45,563 nucleotides of DNA, from IMG/VR virus record IMGVR_UViG_3300036861_000371, positions 1 to 45,563 of that record. One strand, written 5' to 3'. Positions 1 to 5,754 of the stretch are shown here, piece after piece; position 1 is the first letter of the stretch; each line of letters begins with the position of its first letter. Origin of the DNA: a virus. A model generated the notes under the pieces. The model did no database searches, was not told the DNA's origin, and saw nothing but the letters and a program-made list of their open reading frames with translations. The translations under genes and the position numbers were made by a program.

Positions 1-195
1 GATCCATGACTGAGCAAGGCCGTTCATCGCTTCCGTGAAGTAGCGCGAACATTTGGCGTTTACTGCCGTTGCACAGGGATCAAGGGTGAATTGAAACTCC
101 GCATTGAGTGCCGCGAACAGATCGGGCCGCGTTTCCCACTCTCGCCCGTTCCCGTTGTACCTCCCGTTGTTGCGGTGGCTCGCCGCGCCGAGGAC
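1..195. repeat. Terminal direct repeat, left copy
   Basis: Bases 1-195 match 45369-45563 except at one position, 128 (c) against 45496 (g). Both copies lie inside the same adenine methyltransferase gene, which reads through the junction. This fits a circular or circularly permuted genome whose contig ends overlap better than a physical terminal repeat. The left copy turns the conserved Thr-Pro-Pro of the methyltransferase into Thr-Arg-Pro, so the right copy is probably correct. Confidence 0.97.
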
Positions 196-282
196 GGCAG
201 GGTTGTTGGTTCCTGCTATGGTTCGCCGCCGCAAACGATTGCCGCTGGGCTCTCGGCGGTCCCGCTCACCGGGGGCCGTCAC
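1..282 (-). CDS. dam: DNA N-6-adenine methyltransferase (Dam), 5' part
   Basis: First 94 codons of a phage Dam-type adenine methyltransferase; the rest is at 45078-45368 and the full protein is 190 residues. The start is the GTG at 282-280, whose last bases form a GTGA overlap with the TGA of the gene before it. The first 45 or so residues are basic and look unstructured. Then come the family's Trp-Glu-Thr-Pro segment and the Leu-Asp-Pro-Cys-Ala segment. In this copy base 128 gives Arg where the other copy has the expected Pro. It probably methylates phage DNA to protect it from host restriction (family knowledge). It is last in the small-gene operon that follows the promoter at 1715-1743. 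Confidence 0.9.
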   Translation of the reverse strand, partial: MTAPGERDRREPSGNRLRRRTIAGTNNPAVLGAASHRNNGRYNGNGREWETRPDLFAALNAEFQFTLDPCATAVNAKCSRYFTEAMNGLAQSWI

Positions 283-539
283 TCGCGCACCAGCCCCACC
301 GCCGCCCCCGGCTCCACCGTCCCCTGCGCCTCCACCCGCTGCGTCTGATCTGGGTGAAGGCTGTGGACCCGGACGTTAAAGCCGTAGCCGTTCACGGCCC
401 GCACCACCATCGAATCGAGCACCGAGATGGTCTTGCCGTCCTCGAGCGTCTCGCCGTTCAGGAGCGCGTCCAACTGGTCGTGCAGCATCTGCCGTAGGCG
501 GCGCTTTGCGACCGCGGCATAGGTCTGCTTCTTCGCCAT
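279..539 (-). CDS. Hypothetical protein, 86 aa
   Basis: A small basic protein of 86 residues that I do not recognise. The start is the ATG at 539-537, which shares one base with the upstream stop (TGATG), so translation is probably coupled. The N-terminal half is charged and helix-prone (Met-Ala-Lys-Lys start, then an Arg/Leu-rich amphipathic stretch). The C-terminal half looks beta-rich. It ends in a GTGA overlap with the dam start, so the two are probably co-expressed. Confidence 0.75.
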   Translation of the reverse strand: MAKKQTYAAVAKRRLRQMLHDQLDALLNGETLEDGKTISVLDSMVVRAVNGYGFNVRVHSLHPDQTQRVEAQGTVEPGAAVGLVRE

Positions 540-982
540 CAGGAAACTCCATCGCAGGGACAGGGAATCGGCGCCCCGGTGCGCGAGCGCGCATAGGTCC
601 ACGGCTCGTGCTGGTCGCAGCGCCCCACATGCTTGAGGTGGCGGCACCGCTCGCAGCGGCTCGCGCTCATAGGGGTCCCGCCGCAGATGAACGGCGAGCC
701 GCGGCTGTAGGGGTGCGGCTCGTGCGCGTCGGTCCGCTCACAGCGGTCTTTCGTCGGCCACTGCGGGGCCACTTCCTCGATCGTGACGTAGGACTCCATC
801 TCGGCCGCTCGCAGGCCTTCGCGCCGCGCCATGTTGCGCCGCACGATGGTGGCGTGGAGCTCACAGCGTTCCCGGTCCTGGCTCGACATCTGGGCCTGCC
901 CGTGGAGGAACAGGATGTACCAGGGCTTCGTGGGGTCGACGCCCTCGTAGGGCTTCTCGGCGACAGAGGGCCCGGGCATCAT
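539..982 (-). CDS. Hypothetical protein with Cys-rich C-terminus, 147 aa
   Basis: The start is the first of two ATG codons at 982, in an ATGA overlap with the upstream gene. Residues 1-90 are mixed charged. From about residue 93 the chain is rich in Cys and His, with Cys pairs near Arg-Cys-Glu-Arg-Cys, a Gly-Arg-Cys-Asp-Gln-His segment and a final Pro-Cys-Pro-Cys, which suggests a zinc-binding tail. It belongs to a run of five small genes, at least three of them zinc-ribbon-like, between the promoter at 1715-1743 and dam. No function can be assigned. Confidence 0.75.
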   Translation of the reverse strand: MMPGPSVAEKPYEGVDPTKPWYILFLHGQAQMSSQDRERCELHATIVRRNMARREGLRAAEMESYVTIEEVAPQWPTKDRCERTDAHEPHPYSRGSPFICGGTPMSASRCERCRHLKHVGRCDQHEPWTYARSRTGAPIPCPCDGVS

Positions 983-1206
983 AGCGCCGGCACCGTGCCG
1001 GTGTGCTCGCAGGACCAGCAGCCGTGGCCGTCGCAGACGCCGCAGATCACCGACGCGAGGAAGGGGTCGGTAATCCGGTTCACATCGCGGCGGTCCATCT
1101 CGGTCGCGAAGGCCTGCGCGTGCTCGATCAGGCCCGCGTCCAGCGCGAAGGTGAACAGCACCTCGAGGTCGTGACGACTCAAGCTGCCGAGGTCGATGGC
1201 GGTCAT
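979..1206 (-). CDS. Small zinc-finger protein, 75 aa
   Basis: A 75-residue protein starting at the ATG at 1206 (ATGA overlap upstream). The C-terminus carries Cys-x2-Cys-x-Gly-x-Gly-Cys-x2-Cys followed by Thr-Gly, the pattern of the DnaJ-type zinc finger. The N-terminal 50 residues are predicted to be helical. A stand-alone zinc finger of this kind could bind nucleic acid or unfolded protein, but the sequence does not say which. Its neighbours on both sides are also small and Cys-rich. Confidence 0.78.
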   Translation of the reverse strand: MTAIDLGSLSRHDLEVLFTFALDAGLIEHAQAFATEMDRRDVNRITDPFLASVICGVCDGHGCWSCEHTGTVPAL

Positions 1207-1361
1207 GACTGTTCCTCCACTTCGGCGACGTGTAGGCCCGGCACGCACTGCTCGCAGTCACAATCTGAGCGGGGCCGATCCGCCCGGTGGCCGCACACCG
1301 CGCAGACGGTCGAGATAGACAGGTCGTTGAATTCGTGGCACCAACTGCACATGGCGGTCAT
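1203..1361 (-). CDS. Small zinc-ribbon protein, 52 aa
   Basis: This 52-residue protein starts at the ATG at 1361, inside an ATGA overlap. It has four Cys pairs: Cys-x2-Cys near residue 5, Cys-x2-Cys-Gly near residue 20, and Cys-x-Cys-x2-Cys around residues 33-38. That spacing suits one or two zinc sites. It has no recognisable homologue to me. The overlaps on both ends tie its expression to the run from 1687 to 279. Confidence 0.72.
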   Translation of the reverse strand: MTAMCSWCHEFNDLSISTVCAVCGHRADRPRSDCDCEQCVPGLHVAEVEEQS

Positions 1362-1687
1362 GAGACGAACCTCCGCCACCAGCCGCTCGTCCCGCAACGC
1401 GGGCAGATGGGGTTGTGGGGCAACGACGGCACGGTCCATTCGCGATCGCACTGGGCGCACCACCACACATCCGTGCGGGCAGCGCGAACGATCTGCTCAG
1501 CTTCTGCGCTCGTGATCCACCCACTGGCCACGTCCGGGCCGAAGGATGCGAGGACCTCTGTTTCCTCTGTGGTGAATCCGGGCAGCGTGAACTCGCTCAC
1601 GGTATCGCCTTTGTGTTTATGACATTTGCAGACGCCGAAGTGGCGATCCTTGTTCTTGCAGCGACACCGCACGGTCCGGGTGGTCAT
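1358..1687 (-). CDS. Zinc-ribbon protein, 109 aa, first gene after promoter P2
   Basis: The start is the ATG at 1687 because a GGAGAG ribosome site lies about 7 bases upstream and a promoter (1715-1743) lies just before that. Longer in-frame starts would lie upstream of the promoter. The N-terminus is Cys/His/Lys-rich (Arg-Cys-Arg-Cys, then Cys-Lys-Cys-His). The C-terminus has a Cys-x2-Cys ... Cys-x2-Cys-Gly zinc ribbon ending in aromatic residues. The middle is acidic and helical. It may be a small nucleic-acid-binding regulator (inference). Confidence 0.8.
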   Translation of the reverse strand: MTTRTVRCRCKNKDRHFGVCKCHKHKGDTVSEFTLPGFTTEETEVLASFGPDVASGWITSAEAEQIVRAARTDVWWCAQCDREWTVPSLPHNPICPRCGTSGWWRRFVS

Positions 1688-1707
1688 GGGGACTCTCCGA
1701 GAGAGGG

Positions 1708-1743
1708 GTGCTGAAGTATAGCACCGCTGCCGACGGTTGGCAA
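1708..1743 (-). promoter_or_regulatory. Predicted sigma70-type promoter P2
   Basis: On the minus strand TTGCCA (1743-1738) is followed after exactly 17 bases by TATACT (1720-1715). Transcription would start near 1708, about 20 bases before the ATG at 1687, and a GGAGAG site lies between. The 71-bp gap that holds it is one of the few real gaps in the gene chain. Confidence 0.75.
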
Positions 1744-1758
1744 CCCTACCGCACATTT

Positions 1759-2175
1759 TCACGCCTCCGCACCAACTGATTCGCCGTAATCGAGCAGGGG
1801 TTGCAACTGCAACTCGACCCGTGGTCGCACCGGGTCCTTCAAGAGCCGCGACCCGTCCCAGCTGACGATCTGCTTGTCGTTCTCGACAATGCCCCGGCTC
1901 TCCAGCAGGTCGGCGAGTCCTTGGTAGTAGCCGGCGGCATCGCCGCGCAGCGCCTCGCGGTAGAACAGGGCGCAGCAGTTGACCTCGCAGAGGATCGGGC
2001 CGTTGGCGAACCACGCCTCATGCTGGCCCACGTCGGGCCACTGGATGTCGGCTCGCTTCACCCAGTCGCGCCAGGCCTTGGACGGGAGCACGACGTGCCG
2101 GCCGCCGGCCGTGGCGAGCACGTTGCTCGTCTTTTTCGTGCGGGGCGCGCCGAGGATCACGAGGCTCGTTGTCAC
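1759..2175 (-). CDS. rusA: RusA-like Holliday junction resolvase
   Basis: A 138-residue protein that fits the RusA endodeoxyribonuclease family, which cuts Holliday junctions and branched phage DNA as a dimer. It has the usual early beta-strand with Gly-x-Pro-x-x-Lys-Lys near residues 9-15, then Arg-Gly-Asp at 77-79, an Asp at 89 in the following helix, and Asn-Asp-Lys-Gln-Ile at 99-103. These are the positions of the family's acidic metal-binding residues. The start is the GTG at 2175, overlapping the upstream stop as GTGA. It lies near the origin and recombination genes, as expected for a protein that clears branches before packaging. Length is close to the family's 120-140. Confidence 0.85.
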   Translation of the reverse strand: MTTSLVILGAPRTKKTSNVLATAGGRHVVLPSKAWRDWVKRADIQWPDVGQHEAWFANGPILCEVNCCALFYREALRGDAAGYYQGLADLLESRGIVENDKQIVSWDGSRLLKDPVRPRVELQLQPLLDYGESVGAEA

Positions 2176-2483
2176 GCGCACCCCTGGTGGTGGTAGTGGC
2201 CCTCCTCGCAAATCTCGTAGACATGCACCGGCCCGAGCGGTTTTTTGCGGGTGCGCTTGCCCGGCGCGAACATCGTGCAGCGCAGGATCGGAATCCGGTT
2301 GCCGCTCAAGCCCCCGAGGCCCGTCGCTCCGATGATCCCGGCGTCCATGACTTCGGCGACGCAGACCTCGAGGTGGGCCGGGTACTCCTTGGCGATGCGA
2401 TCACCGTCGAGCGGCCCGCCGAACACGTCGCGGAAGCGGTCGTCGGTGAGCTCGGGCTCAGCGGCCTCCCACTTGCGGCTCAC
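2172..2483 (-). CDS. Hypothetical protein, 103 aa
   Basis: The start is the GTG at 2483 in a GTGA overlap; the stop overlaps the RusA start in the same way. I do not recognise the fold. The middle contains a Gly-rich Ile-Ile-Gly-Ala-Thr-Gly-Leu-Gly-Gly stretch, then a basic segment (Gly-Lys-Arg-Thr-Arg-Lys-Lys). The end is His/Cys-rich (Cys-Glu-Glu-Gly-His-Tyr-His-His). Its place between a winged-helix protein and RusA suggests a role in DNA metabolism. Confidence 0.75.
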   Translation of the reverse strand: MSRKWEAAEPELTDDRFRDVFGGPLDGDRIAKEYPAHLEVCVAEVMDAGIIGATGLGGLSGNRIPILRCTMFAPGKRTRKKPLGPVHVYEICEEGHYHHQGCA

Positions 2484-2839
2484 AGCGGCCCTAGACGCCA
2501 GATGATGGTCTGGACCCCAGTCATCGGATTCGGCCGGCGACGCCCGGTGTCGTGTAATAGCCCGTGGTCCACGAGCTCCTTGCGCCGAGTGCCGATGCTC
2601 CGGTAGAGGCCCGGCCCGTAGCGTTCTCGGTAGAGGTCCACGAGCTCCGGGTCGGTCAGTTCCGCCCTCTCGCGGAACAGCGCCATGACCCGAGCGCGCA
2701 TCGAGGGCAGCGCCTTCGCCACCGCCTCCGCTCCAGCGTGCATGGTGTCCGAACCGTCGTGCCGCTTGCGCCCTATCGGCGACATGCCAGCGAGGGGACC
2801 CCGTTCTGGGGCGTCGAACAGCCCGGGCTGGTCGCTCAC
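2480..2839 (-). CDS. Winged-helix DNA-binding protein, 119 aa
   Basis: A 119-residue protein with a GTG start at 2839 (GTGA overlap with the replication initiator). Residues 45-118 look like a winged helix: a helix over the arginine-rich segment, a second helix from Leu-Thr-Asp-Pro-Glu-Leu, a recognition helix around Ile-Gly-Thr-Arg-Arg-Lys-Glu-Leu, then a beta wing ending in Ile-Ile-Trp-Arg-Leu. The N-terminal 40 residues look disordered. Next to an origin-carrying initiator it could be a helicase loader partner or a regulator, but no loader ATPase motif is present. Confidence 0.75.
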   Translation of the reverse strand: MSDQPGLFDAPERGPLAGMSPIGRKRHDGSDTMHAGAEAVAKALPSMRARVMALFRERAELTDPELVDLYRERYGPGLYRSIGTRRKELVDHGLLHDTGRRRPNPMTGVQTIIWRLGPL

Positions 2840-3609
2840 GTGAGGCCCGCCTGCCGGCGCTTCTCCTCACGCTTCGCGATGGCGATCTTGGTCCAGCCTT
2901 CCTCCTCGACCTCTTTCCTGGGCCGCTCGTCGATCAACCGGCGCTGCGGTTGACCGTTGCCGTGAGTTGCGGACTCGTCGTTCGGGTCGGACGCTGGTTT
3001 CTGGGGTAGAACGCCTCGGCGCAAAGCGCCCTCCACTGGCTGGATACCGTCGTTCTCTACTGCCTTTTGCCCCTGCTCGATAGAGCTAACTCTATTGCCT
3101 TCAGAGTCTAAGGCAGTAGAGGGCTGTTTCACAGCTTGAGAATCAAAGGCAGTAGAGAGAACCGTCGAAACGGTCCCCCGCACCGCCTCAAACGGTCTGC
3201 TGGAGCGTTTAAGATGGTCCCCCGCACCATCTGAAACGGTCTGTGGGAGCGGTTTACTTCGGAGGTGTGCGTCCAGCAGAGAACGCACCTGCTCGATCGC
3301 CGCAGGCGTCGGGCGCTCGGTGTGGAGGTGTGGCAGACCGGAAGGGAGAGTCGGACGCCAGCCCGGGCTCCGCTTCCCCGGGATTTTGATGCGCTCGTAG
3401 AAGCCGTAGGCGCCTAGGTGGGTGCGGTGGATTCGTACCGCGTTCTCGCTCATCCCGAGTCGCACGCCGAGTTGCGCATGTGTCAGCCAGCTGCCGACGC
3501 CCTGACGGTCCACCGTCCAGTCCTCCATCCAGATCAGTTTGGCCTCGGCCGGCAGGTCACGCGAAGCCCGGAAGGGCATGGTGTCGACTGCGGCGAGTCT
3601 CGCGGTCAC
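2836..3609 (-). CDS. Putative replication initiator (lambda O-like), origin inside gene
   Basis: A 257-residue protein with a GTG start at 3609 (GTGA overlap). Residues 20-75 resemble the N-terminal helix-turn-helix domain of phage initiators, with the turn around Leu-Gly-Met-Ser-Glu-Asn-Ala and the recognition helix after it. Residues 110-200 are low-complexity and hydrophilic, and their DNA carries four 22-bp repeats plus an AT-rich block (3055-3255). The C-terminus is Lys/Glu-rich and helical, where lambda O contacts the helicase loader. Known logic: lambda O binds iterons inside its own gene and recruits host DnaB. The absence of any phage polymerase or helicase fits such a host-dependent mode. 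The function is inferred from architecture, not from strong sequence identity. Confidence 0.7.
   Translation of the reverse strand: MTARLAAVDTMPFRASRDLPAEAKLIWMEDWTVDRQGVGSWLTHAQLGVRLGMSENAVRIHRTHLGAYGFYERIKIPGKRSPGWRPTLPSGLPHLHTERPTPAAIEQVRSLLDAHLRSKPLPQTVSDGAGDHLKRSSRPFEAVRGTVSTVLSTAFDSQAVKQPSTALDSEGNRVSSIEQGQKAVENDGIQPVEGALRRGVLPQKPASDPNDESATHGNGQPQRRLIDERPRKEVEEEGWTKIAIAKREEKRRQAGLT
3055..3158. repeat. AT-rich block with inverted pairs of an 11-12 bp repeat
   Basis: The motif CTCTACTGCCT occurs at 3055-3065, with one mismatch at 3090-3100, and in inverted orientation at 3111-3121 and 3147-3157. The order is forward, forward, reverse, reverse, with about 35 bases between members of each pair. 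The stretch is clearly richer in A and T than the rest of the window. It borders the 22-bp iterons and is a good candidate for the unwinding element of the origin. Confidence 0.7.
3168..3255. repeat. Four 22-bp dyad iterons, candidate replication origin
   Basis: Units begin at 3168, 3190, 3212 and 3234, a strict 22-bp period. Three begin AAACGGTC and the third AGATGGTC. Each unit is itself an imperfect inverted repeat; the third has perfect 7-base arms (AGATGGT and ACCATCT). In the first and third units the arms differ but still pair (CGGT/ACCG against TGGT/ACCA). The period is not a multiple of three, so the repeats cannot arise from a protein repeat. Their place inside the initiator gene mirrors lambda ori. 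Confidence 0.75.
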
Positions 3610-3896
3610 GCCGTCGGTTCCTCAAGGAGGTCGGCGAGTTCAGCCGCCATCCCACGAGACACGGGCATCGTCTCACGCTCAGAGGCGGCCTGGGCGCGGA
3701 GCCACTTGATCCAGAGTAGGCGTCGCACCTGACTCGGAACGTCGGGGCCAAAGTGCGGCCGTCGCTTCCCGGTTGGAGCGCGCAGGTTCTCCATTGTGAT
3801 TTCGGCGTTGCGGTGCGAGTTGGCGTGCGAGCGCAAAATAAGAAAACCCCCGAGCCGATTGTCGCGGAAATCCGGCCTGGGCGCTGGGCCAGACAC
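3606..3896 (-). CDS. Hypothetical protein, 96 aa (start uncertain)
   Basis: I chose the GTG at 3896 because GAGGT, the ribosome site seen before several other genes here, lies 7 bases upstream. A later ATG at 3794 would give 62 residues but has no visible ribosome site. The C-terminal 62 residues are clearly coding: a basic, helix-rich protein with an Arg-Arg-Leu-Leu-Trp-Ile-Lys-Trp-Leu helix. The first 34 codons run through a hairpin with a T-rich tail (3835-3919). The stop overlaps the initiator start as GTGA. No function is recognised; a small DNA-binding regulator is possible. Confidence 0.6.
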   Translation of the reverse strand: MSGPAPRPDFRDNRLGGFLILRSHANSHRNAEITMENLRAPTGKRRPHFGPDVPSQVRRLLWIKWLRAQAASERETMPVSRGMAAELADLLEEPTA

Positions 3897-3919
3897 GGAA
3901 ACGACCTCGTACTCGGGGG
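3835..3919 (-). terminator. Terminator-like long-loop hairpin or attenuator
   Basis: On the minus strand CCCCCGAG (3919-3912) can pair perfectly with CTCGGGGG (3854-3847), followed at once by TTTTCTTATTTT (3846-3835). The 57-base loop holds further short complementary arms (GTCG/CGAC and GGCC/GGCC). The likely GTG start of the next gene (3896) is inside the loop, so ribosomes on that gene would open the structure. Confidence 0.55.
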
Positions 3920-4129
3920 CAATCCGCCTCCGATCCAGCGCCCATCGTCATGTTCCCTGCGGGCGGTCGCCGTCCCGACGGCTGCTCGCCCCACCAATAT
4001 TCGCTCCGAATCCTCAGACGCGCAAGCCGTGCGACGGGGGGCCGTTCGGGTCGGTGGGAGTGCTCAGCTCGCCAACCCAGCCGGCGTGACGGCCTCGAGC
4101 CCTTGCGACACCGGGCCCGCCCCACGGTT
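3920..4129. other. Non-coding gap
   Basis: No open frame here looks coding. On the minus strand there is a weak promoter-like pair (TTGCGC, then GAATAT after 17 bases, near 3998-4026). I would not call it a promoter on this evidence. The gap ends in the hairpin at 3835-3919. Confidence 0.5.
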
Positions 4130-4654
4130 CTACAGGTTCAACTGCTCGCGGGCGCGTCGCATCGCCTCCGTGTCCTCGGTCCCGGCCACCGTCGCGCAGA
4201 CGGCGCACAAGTCCTCTTTGAAGGCCGGATCGTGGACCGTCTCTTTCCCGCAGCGCGCACACTTCCCTGCCGGCTTCGCGTGTGCGCCAAGCGCGGCCGG
4301 CTCGAGGAACGTCGCCGTCCCCTGGTAGCGATCGGTGTCCTGCGACCGCTCCACCTGCGCCTCGCCTTCCCACTGCTCGCAGCCGAGATGCTTCAGAAAC
4401 ACGCCCACTTCGACCTCGAAGCCCTCGGGCTTCACCATGCCCTGCCGAGCGATCCGCAGCTGCTTCTTGAAGGCGTGCGGGCCCTTGGGCACGACGCGCA
4501 TCCCGACGAGGGCGCCGTGGGGCAGCACGACCCAGGCCCAGGAGCCTTGCAGCTTCCAACTGCGCTCGCGCAGCCAGAGCCCGAGATCCTCAAGACGCTT
4601 CGTCCACTGGTGGTCCGGGTCGGCGGCCGTGAAGTCGGGATGTGGTTCAGACAT
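4130..4654 (-). CDS. Hypothetical protein with C-terminal zinc ribbon, 174 aa
   Basis: The start is the ATG at 4654, overlapping the upstream gene by 8 bases (ATGTCTGA). The N-terminal 120 residues are mixed alpha/beta with many Trp and charged residues. Residues 135-160 form a Cys-x2-Cys-Gly ... Cys-x2-Cys pair that would bind one zinc. The C-terminal helix is Arg/Glu-rich. The family is unknown to me. It is the last gene before the gap and hairpin at 3835-4129, so it may end an early transcription unit. Confidence 0.8.
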   Translation of the reverse strand: MSEPHPDFTAADPDHQWTKRLEDLGLWLRERSWKLQGSWAWVVLPHGALVGMRVVPKGPHAFKKQLRIARQGMVKPEGFEVEVGVFLKHLGCEQWEGEAQVERSQDTDRYQGTATFLEPAALGAHAKPAGKCARCGKETVHDPAFKEDLCAVCATVAGTEDTEAMRRAREQLNL

Positions 4655-5036
4655 CTTTCGCTCGCAGCGCCCGGGGCAGCACGTCGTCCAAGAGGCGCGT
4701 GACATGCGCGAGGTGCTCCTCGGTGCGCGTCAGATCGGCCTTGAAGCTCGGCCGCACTCCCTCGCGCCAGAGTTCGTCCATGAGCTCCTGCACGCCACCC
4801 TGCTCCTTTGCAAGAAAGATCGGGGGCTGTGGCGGGAAGAAACCGCCCGGCTCATCGTCGCGCACCTCGAGGGCCGTGACGGTGAGATGGCGCTTCACGT
4901 AGCCGACCGCTGGGTCGTGCTTCATCACGAACAGGAACAGGCCCCAGCCGTCGCTGGCCCAGTGCCGCCGGATCACAACGCGACCAGGCCCGATGGCCGA
5001 GAGGTCCGTGAAGGAGATGCGCCGGGGTTCGCTCAC
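4647..5036 (-). CDS. Conserved phage hypothetical protein, 129 aa
   Basis: The start is the GTG at 5036 (GTGA overlap). The C-terminal half has the segment Gln-Glu-Leu-Met-Asp-Glu-Leu-Trp followed by a Gly-x-Arg-Pro and a His-Leu helix. I recall this pattern from uncharacterised proteins of other proteobacterial phages (from memory). The N-terminal half looks like a beta-rich domain. No catalytic motif is evident. It sits among early genes downstream of the recombination pair. Confidence 0.78.
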   Translation of the reverse strand: MSEPRRISFTDLSAIGPGRVVIRRHWASDGWGLFLFVMKHDPAVGYVKRHLTVTALEVRDDEPGGFFPPQPPIFLAKEQGGVQELMDELWREGVRPSFKADLTRTEEHLAHVTRLLDDVLPRALRAKDV

Positions 5037-5143
5037 CAGACCCCCAAGAGGTGCATGAGTGCGGCCCCTGCGAAGGCGAGCCCAACCCAGAAGCGAAGTT
5101 CGGTCGGTCGCGCCGGTCGGTAGACCATTCGCACGGGGCTCAC
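5033..5143 (-). CDS. Small membrane protein, 36 aa
   Basis: A 36-residue open frame with a GTG start at 5143 and GTGA overlaps at both ends, which is the main evidence that it is real. Residues 14-34 form one hydrophobic segment (Phe-Trp-Val-Gly-Leu-Ala through Leu-Leu-Gly-Val), probably a single membrane span with a basic N-terminus inside. An ATG five codons later is an alternative start. Function unknown. Confidence 0.6.
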   Translation of the reverse strand: MSPVRMVYRPARPTELRFWVGLAFAGAALMHLLGVW

Positions 5144-5316
5144 GGGTACACCGCGAACCAGTTGCCTCGCGAGTCCATCAGCAGCCGCGCCCCGCAGCGC
5201 GCGCAGTGGTACTCGAAGCCGCAGGATGAGGCCGTGTTCCACCTGCCGGGCCCATCGGGTTTATGCCAGCCGAGGTACTCGAACAGGCGTTCCCACCATC
5301 GGAGGTCGCGCTTCAT
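5140..5316 (-). CDS. Small Trp-rich protein with Cys pair, 58 aa
   Basis: ATG at 5316 in an ATGA overlap; the TGA at 5142-5140 overlaps the next GTG. The protein begins Met-Lys-Arg-Asp-Leu-Arg-Trp-Trp and has a His-x-Cys-Ala-Arg-Cys-Gly motif in its centre with a third Cys before it, possibly one metal site. It is too short for most gene finders, but its overlaps with both neighbours support it. Function unknown. Confidence 0.65.
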   Translation of the reverse strand: MKRDLRWWERLFEYLGWHKPDGPGRWNTASSCGFEYHCARCGARLLMDSRGNWFAVYP

Positions 5317-5597
5317 GTCGTGGCGCCCTCGTCGGGCCAGCGTTTGGCGCGCTCGAGAATCCGCGCCCCGATGGCCGCCGCCATCTCGAAGCCCGCGCCG
5401 TGTCGGCCGTCCAGCGTCAACCGCGTCGCCAAGTCGGCGGCGATCTTGGCGCAGGCCCGCGTCTCATCCTCGACGGCGAGGTCGATCGCGGCGGCGACGG
5501 CGGTCACGATCTCCTCGGGGAGTTCGCCGTTGACTCGAAGCGACAGGGCCGCCTGGGCACGCTCTCTGGCGGTTGGTAATGCGCTCGTGTTCTCCAT
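5313..5597 (-). CDS. Hypothetical protein, 94 aa
   Basis: The start is the ATG at 5597 because GGGAGA lies 6 bases upstream; earlier in-frame codons lack such a site. The protein is almost all helical, Ala- and Glu-rich, with a long amphipathic region from residue 35 to 90. It could be a small dimeric or coiled-coil protein. It follows a 157-bp gap and begins a tightly overlapping group that runs to 4130. Confidence 0.75.
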   Translation of the reverse strand: MENTSALPTARERAQAALSLRVNGELPEEIVTAVAAAIDLAVEDETRACAKIAADLATRLTLDGRHGAGFEMAAAIGARILERAKRWPDEGATT

Positions 5598-5754
5598 CGG
5601 TTCTCCCGTGAGTGGGCGTCGAGGGCCCGGGCGGCCAGCTCTCTTTCTCGTTAGGCGGCTTGAGCAGACCTCGCGCAATTCCCTCGGCCTGCTCCCCTGC
5701 CCGCTGCGCCACGGATGAGGTCACCCGGTTCGGCGCCGGCCGGACCCGCGCCCG
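5598..5754. other. Gap without a supported gene
   Basis: A GTG-started frame on the minus strand (from about 5724) is open but continues deep into the next gene in another frame, so I do not accept it. The only signal I see is the GGGAGA ribosome site next to 5597. Confidence 0.5.

Noticed and set aside
1-195. Physical direct terminal repeat of the virion DNA
   Set aside because: It lies in the middle of dam, far from the terminase genes, so contig overlap of a circular or permuted genome is the simpler explanation.
539-1261. A single 240-codon protein
   Set aside because: The upstream third overlaps the zinc-finger gene 979-1206 in another frame and has shadow-like composition; the coupled ATG at 982 is the better start.
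3557-4125. Two open frames across the gap at 3897-4129
   Set aside because: Both are Arg/Pro/Gly-rich, overlap the better-supported genes at 3606-3896 and 2836-3609, and have no ribosome site.
5464-5724. An open frame in the gap before 5597
   Set aside because: It runs far into the following gene in the wrong frame and ends in an Arg-rich antisense-like stretch.
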